This document shows, piece after piece, positions 23,747 to 32,041 of a stretch of 64,000 bases of DNA. A program made the translations under genes and the position numbers. The stretch's first letter is position 1; each line of letters begins with the position of its first letter. The DNA is taken from the NCBI GenBank assembly GCA_016191525.1, contig JACPOK010000014.1, positions 512,014-576,013 on the forward strand. The letters are read 5' to 3'. The notes under the pieces were generated by a model. That model did not search any database. It saw only the letters and a program-made list of their open reading frames with translations, and was not told where the DNA came from. Source of the DNA: Burkholderiales bacterium (GTDB lineage: Bacteria > Pseudomonadota > Gammaproteobacteria > Burkholderiales > Burkholderiaceae_C).

Positions 23747-25119
23747 GAGCCTGCGATCTTCATCTTGTTCACCAGGATGGAGCCGACGGTTTTCGCGCCA
23801 TAGTTGTAGGTATCGGCGCCCACCGCCACGATGCCGGCCAGCATGTCCTTCATGTTGCCGGCGATGGTGATCTCCTGCACCGGGAACTTGATCTTTCCCT
23901 TCTCCACCCAGAAGCCGCTGGCCCCGCGCGAATAGTCGCCGGTGACGTAGTTCACGCCCTGGCCCATGAGCTCGATGACGAACAGGCCGGTGCCCAGCTT
24001 GCGCAGCATTTCGTCCAGGTCGTCCGACGGCCGGGTCTGGCGCGACAGCATGGCCAGGTTGTGCGAGCCGCCAGCGTTGCCGGTGGTCTTCATGCCCAGC
24101 TTGCGGGCCGAGTAGCTGCTGAGGAAGTAGCCTTCCACCCGCCCTGCGTCAACGACCTTGCGCGCCTTGGTGCGCACGCCTTCCTCGTCAAACGATGCGC
24201 TGCCCTTGCCGCGCCGGACCATCGGGTCTTCGGTGATGTCGATGTGGTCCGGAAAGACCTTCTTGCCCATGGAGTCCAGCAGGAAGCTGCTCTTGCGGTA
24301 GAGGGCCCCGCCGCTGACAGCCTGCACGAAGGCGCCCAGCAGGCCGGCTGCCAGCGGCGACTCGAACAGCACCGGGCATTGCGTGGTGGCGATCTTGCGC
24401 GACTTCAGGCGGGCCAGCGCCCGCTCGGCGGCGTAGCTGCCGATGGCTTCGGGCGCCGCAAGCTCCTTGGCGCTTCGCATCGAGCTGTACCAGGCGTCGC
24501 GCTGCATGCCGTCGCCCTTGCCGGCGATGGGCGCCACCGAAACCGAGTGGCGCGAGCTGGCATAGCCGCCGCGAAAGCCCCGCGTGTGGGAGCTGAAAAA
24601 ATGGCTTTGCTGGGCCGAAACACCGGCGCCCTCGCTGTTGGTGATGCGGCGGTCGGTCTTCATGGCGGCGGCCTCGCACACCAGCGCGATCTGCGCGGCC
24701 TTCTCGCTGTCGATGGCCCAGGGATGGAACAGGTCCAGGTCGGGCTGCTCGCCGGCACCGGCGATGTCGCCGGCGTCGGGCAGGCCGGCCACCGGGTCTT
24801 CCGCCGTGAAACGGGCGATGTCGTAGGCCGCCTGCACGGTCTGCTCGATGGCGGCCGGCGAAAAATCGGAGGTGCTGGCGTTGCCGCGGCGGGCCCCGAC
24901 ATAGACCGTGACGCCCAGCGATTTGTCGCGGTTGCGCTCCACGTTTTCCAGTTCGCCCTTGCGCACCGAAACCGACAGGCCGCAGCCCTCCGAGGCTTCG
25001 GCACCGGCGTCGGTGGCACCCAGTTTCTTCGCGTGGGCCAGGGCGGTGTCGACCAGTTCTTCGAAATAGGCGCGGCTGTAACTGAAGCCGCGGTCGGCAC
25101 GAGAGTCGGGTTTTGTCAT
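23743..25119 (-). CDS. pmbA: Metalloprotease PmbA/TldE
   Basis: A 458-residue TldE/PmbA subunit. The protein starts TKPDSRADRGFSYSRAYFEELVDTAL and shows the family core GFRGGYASSRHSVSVAP and GAGVSAQQSHFFSSHTRGF. With TldD it forms a cytoplasmic heterodimeric peptidase that cleaves unfolded peptides and matures microcins in E. coli. TldE is the non-metal-binding partner. The ATG at 25117-25119 fits the family N-terminus; a much longer open frame upstream overlaps darP and mog on the other strand and is not coding. It is divergent from darP, the conserved pmbA-yjgA arrangement. Confidence 0.95.
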   Translation of the reverse strand: MTKPDSRADRGFSYSRAYFEELVDTALAHAKKLGATDAGAEASEGCGLSVSVRKGELENVERNRDKSLGVTVYVGARRGNASTSDFSPAAIEQTVQAAYDIARFTAEDPVAGLPDAGDIAGAGEQPDLDLFHPWAIDSEKAAQIALVCEAAAMKTDRRITNSEGAGVSAQQSHFFSSHTRGFRGGYASSRHSVSVAPIAGKGDGMQRDAWYSSMRSAKELAAPEAIGSYAAERALARLKSRKIATTQCPVLFESPLAAGLLGAFVQAVSGGALYRKSSFLLDSMGKKVFPDHIDITEDPMVRRGKGSASFDEEGVRTKARKVVDAGRVEGYFLSSYSARKLGMKTTGNAGGSHNLAMLSRQTRPSDDLDEMLRKLGTGLFVIELMGQGVNYVTGDYSRGASGFWVEKGKIKFPVQEITIAGNMKDMLAGIVAVGADTYNYGAKTVGSILVNKMKIAGS

Positions 25120-25179
25120 AGGCGGACTATGATACTTGCGAGCCGTCCCTTCGAGCGGCAACGCAACGGAAACCCCTGA

Positions 25180-25794
25180 ATGTCCCGCAAACCCAAAAAA
25201 GGCTATTTCGTGCGCGGCCAGTTCGTCGCCGAAGGCAGCGAACTTGACCTGGAGCTCAAGGCCGAGCTCAAGGGCACGTCGGAAGCCAGCAAGACCGACC
25301 TGAAGCGCGAAAGCACCGAGCTGCAGAAGCTGGGTGAAGACCTGCTCACGCTGCGCGCCGACCTGCTGGAGCGGCTGGAATTGCCCACCCGCCTGATGGA
25401 CGCGCTGGCCGAGGTACGCCGCATCACCAATTTCGAAGGACGCCGCCGGCAGATGCAGTACGTCGGCAAGCTGATGCGCCTGCTCGACCCCGGGGTGCAG
25501 CAGGCCGCCCGTGACGCGCTGCAGGAGCAGAACAAGGGCTCGGCGCGCGAGACGCTGGCGCTGCATGAAGCCGAGAAGTGGCGTGACGACCTGGTCGCGC
25601 GCGAGGGAGCGCTGGAAGAGTGGCTGGCCCGCCACCCGGAAACCGACACCCAGCAGCTGCGCGCCCTGATCCGCCAGGCCCGCAAGGACAACCCGCCCGA
25701 CCGGGACGCCGAATCCAAAGGGCTGGCACCGCGCCACAGCCGCGCCTGGCGCGATATTTTCCAGATCGTGCGGGAGCACCTGAACCATGAGTGA
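25180..25794 (+). CDS. darP: Dual-action ribosomal maturation protein DarP (YjgA)
   Basis: A 204-residue, highly charged helical protein of the DUF615 family. LKRESTELQKLGEDLLTLR and RQMQYVGKLMRLLD are characteristic. DarP supports late 50S subunit assembly and was earlier called YjgA. It is divergent from pmbA as in many proteobacteria. Its end overlaps mog by 8 bases. Confidence 0.93.
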   Translation: MSRKPKKGYFVRGQFVAEGSELDLELKAELKGTSEASKTDLKRESTELQKLGEDLLTLRADLLERLELPTRLMDALAEVRRITNFEGRRRQMQYVGKLMRLLDPGVQQAARDALQEQNKGSARETLALHEAEKWRDDLVAREGALEEWLARHPETDTQQLRALIRQARKDNPPDRDAESKGLAPRHSRAWRDIFQIVREHLNHE

Positions 25795-26392
25795 TGCCCT
25801 CGACGCCGTGAAAATCGGCATCGTGTCGGTGAGCGACCGCGCCTCCACCGGCGTGTACGAGGACAAGGGCCTGCCGGCACTGCGCGACTGGCTGGGCCGC
25901 GCGCTGAAGAACACCATCACCTTCGAATCGCGCCTGATCCCCGACGAGAAGGACGGCATCAGCGCCGCGCTGATTGAGCTGGCCCAGGCGGGCTGCGCGC
26001 TGGTGCTAACCACCGGCGGCACCGGCCCCGCCGTGCGCGACGTGACGCCTGAGGCCACGCTGGCCGTGGCCGACCGGGAAATGCCGGGCTTTGGCGAGCA
26101 GATGCGCCAGATCAGCCTGAAATTCGTGCCCACCGCCATCCTGTCGCGCCAATGCGCGGTGATCCGCGGCAAAACGCTGATCATCAACCTGCCGGGCCAG
26201 CCCAAGGCCATCCAGGAAACGCTGGAAGGCCTGAAGGATGCGGGCGGCCAGCAGTTGGTGGCCGGCATCTTCGCGGCCGTGCCCTACTGCATCGACCTGA
26301 TCGGCGGGCCCTACCTGGAAACGCACGACGATGTCTGCAAGGCATTCCGCCCCAAATCGGCGCGGCGCCCGCTGCCAGAAAAGGCTCCATGA
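25787..26392 (+). CDS. mog: Molybdopterin adenylyltransferase
   Basis: A 201-residue MogA. KIGIVSVSDRASTGVYEDKG is the domain start, with VLTTGGTGPAVRDVTPEAT and INLPGQPKAIQETLEG as the molybdopterin-binding loops. It adenylylates molybdopterin ahead of molybdate insertion, so it is needed for NasA activity. It overlaps darP (8 bases) and the next gene (4 bases, ATGA). Confidence 0.95.
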   Translation: MSDALDAVKIGIVSVSDRASTGVYEDKGLPALRDWLGRALKNTITFESRLIPDEKDGISAALIELAQAGCALVLTTGGTGPAVRDVTPEATLAVADREMPGFGEQMRQISLKFVPTAILSRQCAVIRGKTLIINLPGQPKAIQETLEGLKDAGGQQLVAGIFAAVPYCIDLIGGPYLETHDDVCKAFRPKSARRPLPEKAP

Positions 26393-27756
26393 AGTTCACG
26401 CCCCTGCTGCTGGCTTGCCTGGTCGCCTCGCCTGCGGCCTGGGCGCAAAACGCAGCCGCGCCGGCGCCTGAGCCCAGCCTTCCGTTCGTGGTGCAGAAAT
26501 CCGACAAGCTGATCCGCCTGTCGCGCGACCTGCTGATCCGCCCCACCGACTGGGCGGAAGTGGCCCGCTTCAATGGCATGCCCGACCCGAACCTGATCTT
26601 TCCGGGGCAAAAGCTGAACATTCCGCTGCGGCTGATGAAATCCAAACCGGCCGCCGCGCGCGTGGTCAGCGCCGAGGGCACCGTCACGCTGGGCGGCGCC
26701 CCGGTGGCGGCCGGCGCCGCGCTCGTCGAGGGCGCGCGGCTGGAGACCGGGCCCAACAGTTCCGCGGTGATCGAGCTGGGCGACGGCAGCCGCGTGAAGC
26801 TGCTGCCGCGCACGCTGGCCGAGGTGCTGGCCAACCGCGACTACGCCATGCGCGACGCCTCGGCCAGCCGCTCCACCAACTGGTTCTCCGGCGCCATGCG
26901 GCTGGCCCAGGGTGCACTGGAAACCGTGGCCGCCAGGATCGCCAACCGGGCGCAGCCGCTGGAGGTCAAGACACCCACGTCCACCATCGGCGTGCGCGGC
27001 ACCGAGTTTCGCGTGGCGTTCGACGACCCGGCCACGCGCAACGCGCGCACCGAGGTGATCGAAGGGCGCGTGCAGGCCGACAACAGCGAACAGAAGTCCA
27101 GCGCGGACGTGCCCGGCGGCAAGGGCGCGCTGGTGAACCCCGCCGAGCGCGAGATAAAAGTGGTGCCGCTGCTGCCGGCACCGGACCTGTCCGCCTCGCC
27201 GGCCGAAGTGCTCAAGCCCCTGGGCAACTGGCCGCTGCCGGTGCTGGCGGGCGCCGCGGCCTTCCGGGTCCAGGTGGCCAGCGACGACAAGTTCGAGAAG
27301 ATCGTTCGCGACCTGAAGGTGGCCACCGCCGGCGCGGTGGAACTGGGCAGCCTGGACATCGCGAACTGGTATGCCCGAGTGCGCGGCATCGACGCCGACG
27401 GCATCGAGGGCTTCGACGCCGTCAAGCCGCTGGCGGTGAAGGCCCGCCTGCGCGTCACGGATTCGTCCATGCAGCACCGCAACGGCCGCACCGAATTGCG
27501 CTTCACCCTGGACGCCGCGGCTGCCGGCCCCATCCAGGCCGTGCTGTCGCGCGAGCGCACGATGGCGCAGCCGGTGCTGCAGGCCACGCTGGCCGAAACC
27601 AGGTGGGACCTGGGCGCCCTGCCCCAGGGCACCTACTACGTGCAGTTCCGCGTGGGCACGCCGCCCGTCGTCACCGAGGCCTACGAGCTGGAAATCACCG
27701 ACAGCTGGGGCCTGACGGTCTTTGACAGTTCTTTCTCGCTGCACCTGCCGCGCTAG
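26389..27756 (+). CDS. LysM and FecR domain periplasmic protein
   Basis: A 455-residue exported protein. A signal peptide occupies 1-20 (cleavage near AWAQ). A LysM-like peptidoglycan-binding domain follows (about 28-80, ending NLIFPGQKLNIPLR). Then comes a FecR domain with TSTIGVRGTEFRVAF (about residues 190-230). The remainder is beta-rich, probably fibronectin-like or carbohydrate-binding-like strands. Proteins of this layout are often near adenylate cyclases or sensory genes; here the next gene, 6 bases on, encodes a cyclic-nucleotide-binding protein. The precise role is unknown. Confidence 0.83.
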   Translation: MKFTPLLLACLVASPAAWAQNAAAPAPEPSLPFVVQKSDKLIRLSRDLLIRPTDWAEVARFNGMPDPNLIFPGQKLNIPLRLMKSKPAAARVVSAEGTVTLGGAPVAAGAALVEGARLETGPNSSAVIELGDGSRVKLLPRTLAEVLANRDYAMRDASASRSTNWFSGAMRLAQGALETVAARIANRAQPLEVKTPTSTIGVRGTEFRVAFDDPATRNARTEVIEGRVQADNSEQKSSADVPGGKGALVNPAEREIKVVPLLPAPDLSASPAEVLKPLGNWPLPVLAGAAAFRVQVASDDKFEKIVRDLKVATAGAVELGSLDIANWYARVRGIDADGIEGFDAVKPLAVKARLRVTDSSMQHRNGRTELRFTLDAAAAGPIQAVLSRERTMAQPVLQATLAETRWDLGALPQGTYYVQFRVGTPPVVTEAYELEITDSWGLTVFDSSFSLHLPR

Positions 27757-27762
27757 GCCGCC

Positions 27763-28305
27763 ATGGAAACCATCAACACTGAAAACCGCAAGTGGTCGCG
27801 CGCCGAGGTGGCCGAGCTGCTGGTCTCGCGCAACGCGCTGACCGAGATGAAGATGGAGCACGCGCTGCAGGTGGTGCGCCTGCTCTCGCCCCAGCGCGTG
27901 TCGGCCGGCACGGTGCTGATCGCCGAGGGCGTCACCAGCACCGGCTTCATGGCGCTGGTGCTTTCCGGCGAGGCGGTGGTGGTGAACGAATCGCGCGCCA
28001 GCCACGAGGATTCGGTGATGCTCAGCCAGCTGCGCTGCGGCAGCGTGTTCGGCGAACTGGGGGTGCTGGACGGCAAGCCGCGATCGGCCACCGTCACCGC
28101 GTTGACCGATATGGACATCGCCGTGCTGGACCGGCCCGCGCTGGCCCGCCTGATCGAGACCGTGCCCAGCGTCGCCTGCGCGCTGCTGGGCGCGATCATG
28201 GAGCGGGTGGCGCAGCGGCTGCGCGCGACCAACACCAAGGTGAAGTCGCTGGCCGCCGCCAACCACGCGCTGCGCGAAGAACTGGATGCGCTGAAGGGGA
28301 AGTAG
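27763..28305 (+). CDS. Cyclic nucleotide-binding domain protein
   Basis: A 180-residue single-domain CNMP/CRP-like sensor without a DNA-binding domain. The core is VLIAEGVTSTGFMALVLSGEAVVV, then GSVFGELGVLDGKPRSATVTALTD, which is the phosphate-binding cassette (FGELGVLDGKPRSA). The C-terminal helix (RLRATNTKVKSLAAANHALREEL) may form a coiled coil. It probably reports on cAMP or a similar nucleotide by protein contact. It is in an apparent operon with the FecR protein. Confidence 0.85.
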   Translation: METINTENRKWSRAEVAELLVSRNALTEMKMEHALQVVRLLSPQRVSAGTVLIAEGVTSTGFMALVLSGEAVVVNESRASHEDSVMLSQLRCGSVFGELGVLDGKPRSATVTALTDMDIAVLDRPALARLIETVPSVACALLGAIMERVAQRLRATNTKVKSLAAANHALREELDALKGK

Positions 28306-28311
28306 CCGCGG

Positions 28312-29085
28312 CTACTTGCCGACCAGCTGCGTCAGCTTCTCGGCTTCGAAACACTCCGTGCGCGCGGCATCGCCGGGCACGCAGTCGTCGGTCTTGCGCG
28401 CCGCCGAAAGCTTTTCGATGGCCTCCCACAGCAGCGCGATCTGGTGTTCCTGCGAGGAAGCGTTGTCGATCAGGCCCTTCATGGCCTGGGACAGCGGGTC
28501 GTCTTCCAGCGTGATGCCGTAGGCCGAGAAAGTGGCCGGCTGGCCGGTCACATCGGCGCTGGTGCCTTCTTTCGAAGGAATGATGCGTGCGGGGATGCCC
28601 ACCGCCGTGGCGCCCGCCGGCACCGGCTTGATCACCACCGCGTTGCTGCCGATCTTGGCGCCGTCGCCCACCAGGAAGCCGCCCAGCACCTTGGCGCCGG
28701 CGCTCACCACCACATTGCGCCCCAGCGTCGGGTGCCGCTTGGTGCCCTTGTAGAGCGAGGTGCCGCCCAGTGTCACGCCCTGGTAGATCGTGCACCCGTC
28801 GCCGATCTCTGCCGTCTCGCCCACCACCACGCCCATGGCATGGTCGAAGAAAACGCGCTCGCCGATCACCGCGCCGGGATGGATCTCGATGCCGGTCAGC
28901 CAGCGCGCCACCATGGAAACGAAGCGGCCCAGCCACTTGAGGCCGCCGGTCCAGAACCAGTGCGCCACGCGGTGCATCCAGATCGCATGCAGGCCCGGAT
29001 AACAGGTGACAACCTCCCACGTGCTGCGCGCGGCAGGATCGCGGTCGAGGATGCACTGGATGTCGGAACGCAGGCGGGAGAACAT
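28312..29085 (-). CDS. cysE: Serine O-acetyltransferase
   Basis: A 257-residue left-handed beta-helix acetyltransferase. The CysE signature runs [21 protein letters not shown] to [12 protein letters not shown], with [16 protein letters not shown] and the catalytic His/Asp pair in FFDHAMG. It acetylates L-serine to O-acetylserine, the precursor of cysteine. The C-terminal tail beyond the hexapeptide domain is longer than the minimal 'short' form. Convergent with the CNMP gene; trmJ precedes it after 33 bases. Confidence 0.94.
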   Translation of the reverse strand: MFSRLRSDIQCILDRDPAARSTWEVVTCYPGLHAIWMHRVAHWFWTGGLKWLGRFVSMVARWLTGIEIHPGAVIGERVFFDHAMGVVVGETAEIGDGCTIYQGVTLGGTSLYKGTKRHPTLGRNVVVSAGAKVLGGFLVGDGAKIGSNAVVIKPVPAGATAVGIPARIIPSKEGTSADVTGQPATFSAYGITLEDDPLSQAMKGLIDNASSQEHQIALLWEAIEKLSAARKTDDCVPGDAARTECFEAEKLTQLVGK

Positions 29086-29118
29086 GGATCTTTTCGCTCT
29101 GTGGTTATGCAGCGCAGT

Positions 29119-29844
29119 CTATAGCTTTGGCTTTAACGCCGCTTCGGACATGGCTTTGGCAACACCACGCAGGATGTGGATTTCCTCGGGGGTGGGTTGC
29201 GCCCGGTTGAAAAGCTGGTTCAGCCTGGGCATCAGCTTCTTGGGCGCCGCCGGATCCAGGAAGCCGATGTCCACCAGCGATTTCTCCCAGTGCGCCAGCA
29301 TGCCGGCCACCGCCTGCGCATCGGCCGCATCCCGGCGCGGCCCGGCGTCGCGCACCTCGAAGCCGCCCAGGGCCATGCGCCACTCATAGGCGATCACCTG
29401 GATGGCCGAGGCCAGGTTGAGCGAGCCGAAAGCGGGGTTGGAGGGAATGCTCAGCGCTGCGTGGCAGCGGTACACGTCCTCGTTGCTCATGCCGAAGCGT
29501 TCGGTACCAAACAGGAAGGCCACGTTGGGCGGCGCCGCGGCGAGCTGGCTGAAATGGGCGCGCGGCGCCACCGTGGGCGGGCCGAAATCGCGCGGCGTCA
29601 TGGCCGTGGCGCACAGGTGGTCCATGCCTTCCAGCGCCTCGTCCAGCGTGGCGACGATGCGGGCCTTTTCCAGCACGTCCAGCGCTCCGCTGGCCCGCTG
29701 GATCGCCTCTTCCTTGCGCAGCACATTGGCCCAGCGCGGCGCCACCAGCACCAGGTCGTCGAACCCCATCACCTTCATGGCGCGCGCGGCCGCGCCGACG
29801 TTGCCGGCGTGGCTGGTATGGATGAGGACGAAGCGGGTGGCCAT
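29119..29844 (-). CDS. trmJ: tRNA (cytidine/uridine-2'-O-)-methyltransferase TrmJ
   Basis: A 241-residue SpoU-class RNA methyltransferase. Knot motifs are NVGAAARAMKVMGF, FLFGTERFGMSNEDV and SIPSNPAFGSLNLASAIQV. TrmJ methylates the ribose at position 32 of tRNAs. The ATG at 29842-29844 gives MATRFVLIHTSHAGNVG, the family N-terminus; a longer frame to 29895 is less plausible. Divergent from suhB with 84 bases between them, a common Burkholderiales arrangement. Confidence 0.93.
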   Translation of the reverse strand: MATRFVLIHTSHAGNVGAAARAMKVMGFDDLVLVAPRWANVLRKEEAIQRASGALDVLEKARIVATLDEALEGMDHLCATAMTPRDFGPPTVAPRAHFSQLAAAPPNVAFLFGTERFGMSNEDVYRCHAALSIPSNPAFGSLNLASAIQVIAYEWRMALGGFEVRDAGPRRDAADAQAVAGMLAHWEKSLVDIGFLDPAAPKKLMPRLNQLFNRAQPTPEEIHILRGVAKAMSEAALKPKL

Positions 29845-29928
29845 GGCGGGTAAAATGGGGATATTGTCGCTGCCCCGCATCGCCGGCCAGCCCATTCCGC
29901 CCCCCGGGGCCCGCTCTTCTTACAACCT

Positions 29929-30831
29929 ATGTCGTCCCCCAACCTGCACCCCATGCTCAATGTGGCCGTCAAGGCCGCCCGCGCCGCCGGCGCCATCATC
30001 AACCGCGCCGCGCTGGATGTTGAATCCGTCCGCATTTCGCAAAAGCAGGTCAACGACTTCGTCACCGAAGTCGACCACGCCAGCGAAGCGGCCATCATCG
30101 AGACACTGCTGGGTGCGTACCCGGGGCACGGCATCTGGGCCGAGGAATCGGGCAAGACCCATGGCGCCAAGGACTCGGACCTGGTCTGGATCATCGACCC
30201 GCTGGACGGCACCACCAACTTCATCCACGGCTTCCCCGTCTACTGCGTCAGCATCGCGCTGGCCAACAAGGGCAAAGTCGAGCAGGCCGTCATCTATGAC
30301 CCCAGCCGCAATGACCTGTTCACCGCCACCAAAGGCCGCGGCGCCTACATGAACGACCGGCGCCTGCGCGTTTCCAAGCGCATCGACCTGAAGACCTGCC
30401 TGGTTTCCACCGGCTTCCCGTTCCGCCCGGGCGACAACTTCAACAGCTACCTCAAGATGATGGCCGACGTGATGCAGCGCACCGCCGGCCTGCGCCGCCC
30501 CGGCGCCGCCGCGCTCGACCTGGCTTATGTGGCGGCCGGCTTCACCGACGGCTTTTTCGAAACCGGCCTGTCGGCCTGGGACGTGGCCGCGGGCTCGCTG
30601 CTGGTGCAGGAAGCGGGCGGCCTGGTGGGCAATTTCAGCGGCGACTCCGACTTCATGGAGCAGCGCGAATGCGTGGCCGGCAACCCGAAAATCTATTCGC
30701 AGCTGGTCTCCATCCTCGGGCGTTACAGCAAATTCGCGAGCGCCGGCGAAAAAGCCAGCGTGCGGCAGGAAACCCTGAACCTGGTGGCGCCGGCCACCAC
30801 GCCCGGCGCCGGCATCGACGAAGCCGCCTGA
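29929..30831 (+). CDS. suhB: Inositol-1-monophosphatase family protein
   Basis: A 300-residue SuhB/IMPase. Metal-binding motifs are WAEEESG-like [28 protein letters not shown] and [18 protein letters not shown]. It hydrolyses inositol monophosphate. In E. coli SuhB also joins the Nus antitermination complex on rRNA operons. The C-terminus is about 30 residues longer than E. coli SuhB. Confidence 0.93.
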   Translation: MSSPNLHPMLNVAVKAARAAGAIINRAALDVESVRISQKQVNDFVTEVDHASEAAIIETLLGAYPGHGIWAEESGKTHGAKDSDLVWIIDPLDGTTNFIHGFPVYCVSIALANKGKVEQAVIYDPSRNDLFTATKGRGAYMNDRRLRVSKRIDLKTCLVSTGFPFRPGDNFNSYLKMMADVMQRTAGLRRPGAAALDLAYVAAGFTDGFFETGLSAWDVAAGSLLVQEAGGLVGNFSGDSDFMEQRECVAGNPKIYSQLVSILGRYSKFASAGEKASVRQETLNLVAPATTPGAGIDEAA

Positions 30832-30844
30832 GGCGAAACTCAGG
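30827..30844. other. Hairpin bridging convergent stop codons
   Basis: CCTGAG (30827-30832) and CTCAGG (30839-30844) form a stem with a GCGAAA loop. It covers the suhB stop and the start of the 9-base gap to the HPP gene stop, and extends with one bulge. There is no T-tract in either direction, so a terminator is possible but unproven. Confidence 0.35.
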
Positions 30845-31991
30845 CCGGCTGCACGGCGCGGTACAACGCGCCCACCAGGTCCGACTGGGTGATGATGCCC
30901 ACCAGCCGCTTGTCGGCGTCGATGATCGGGATATGGTGGTGCCCGCCTTCGGAGAACACCGGCACCAGCTCGATCAGAAAGCGGTCGGCGCTGGCCACGC
31001 GCACCTGGCGCGTCATGATCTGCCCCACCACCTCCGGCTGCTCGGTATGGCTCACGCCCAGCCTGCGCACCAGCCCGCGCAGGCGCTCGCCGATGCCTTC
31101 GTGCTTGTCCAGGTCGGCATGGCGCATGAAGTCGGCCACCGTCACGATGCCCGCGATGCGGCGGGCCTTGTCGGTCACCGGCAGCGCCTTGATGCCGCGC
31201 TTGCGCATTAACGCCCAGGCATCGGCCAGCGGGGTGCCGAACTCCACGGCGATCGGGTCCCTGGTCATCACGTCCTCGCAGCGCAGCGCGCCCAGCTTGC
31301 GCTCATAGGCCGCCGTCTCGGCGTCGTGCAGCAGCGCTTCCAGGTCGTCGCGGCTCACGTCCAGCACCTGGTTGTAGTGGGCCAGCGCCGTGTCCAGGTC
31401 AGCCGCGGAAAACCGGGCTCCGGCCTGCGGCGCGCTCTGCCCGGGCGCAGACTGCACATGCGGGTAGGCGCGGCCGGTGAGCGTGTTGTAGGCAATGCCG
31501 GCGGCCACCAGCAGCACCGAATTGGCCAGCACCGGAAAAGCCGCGAACTGGAACTGGTCGGCATGCGCCAGCACCGCGAACAGCGCCGTGGCGCCGCCGG
31601 GCGGGTGCAGGCAGCGCAGCTGGAACATCAGGGCAATAGCCAGGCCCACGGCGACGGCGCTGGCCAGCACCGGGTTGGGAATCAGCAGCACGCAGGCCGT
31701 GCCCACCAGCGCCGAGACGGTGTTGCCGCCCACCACCGACCAGGGCTGGGCCAGCGGGCTGCCGGGCACGGCGAAAACCAGCACGGCGCTGGCGCCGATG
31801 GGCGCCACCAGCCAGGGCGACAGGCCGCCAGCGCCGCCCACCCAGTGCGACAGCAGCCCCGCCACCAGGATGCCGGCGCCCGCACCGGCAAAGGCGCGCA
31901 GGCGCTCTTTTGCATCCACCCGCACCGGCATCGGCCAGAAAGCGGCCAGCCAGGCGCGAACCCTTGAGTTGCTTGATTGAAAAACTGCCAT
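30840..31991 (-). CDS. HPP-family membrane protein with C-terminal CBS pair
   Basis: A 383-residue protein with an HPP transmembrane domain (about 25-175). The name-giving motif is in [15 protein letters not shown] linker follows, then two CBS domains (about 230-380; [15 protein letters not shown] and [14 protein letters not shown]), which bind adenine nucleotides and regulate. HPP proteins of chloroplasts and cyanobacteria have been reported to move nitrite, so a link to the nitrate cluster is possible but only inferred. The ATG at 31989-31991 is preferred; a TTG 11 codons upstream (32022-32024) is an alternative. Neither has a strong ribosome-binding site. Confidence 0.85.
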   Translation of the reverse strand: MAVFQSSNSRVRAWLAAFWPMPVRVDAKERLRAFAGAGAGILVAGLLSHWVGGAGGLSPWLVAPIGASAVLVFAVPGSPLAQPWSVVGGNTVSALVGTACVLLIPNPVLASAVAVGLAIALMFQLRCLHPPGGATALFAVLAHADQFQFAAFPVLANSVLLVAAGIAYNTLTGRAYPHVQSAPGQSAPQAGARFSAADLDTALAHYNQVLDVSRDDLEALLHDAETAAYERKLGALRCEDVMTRDPIAVEFGTPLADAWALMRKRGIKALPVTDKARRIAGIVTVADFMRHADLDKHEGIGERLRGLVRRLGVSHTEQPEVVGQIMTRQVRVASADRFLIELVPVFSEGGHHHIPIIDADKRLVGIITQSDLVGALYRAVQPA

Positions 31992-32041
31992 GGGGCGCAA
32001 CGATACACTCCCAGCACAGGCCAAAGCGACACGATTCCCCC

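Noticed and set aside
23743..26268. Extended 841-residue version of PmbA
   Set aside because: The extra upstream codons overlap darP and mog on the opposite strand and lack PmbA-like sequence; the ATG at 25119 fits the family.
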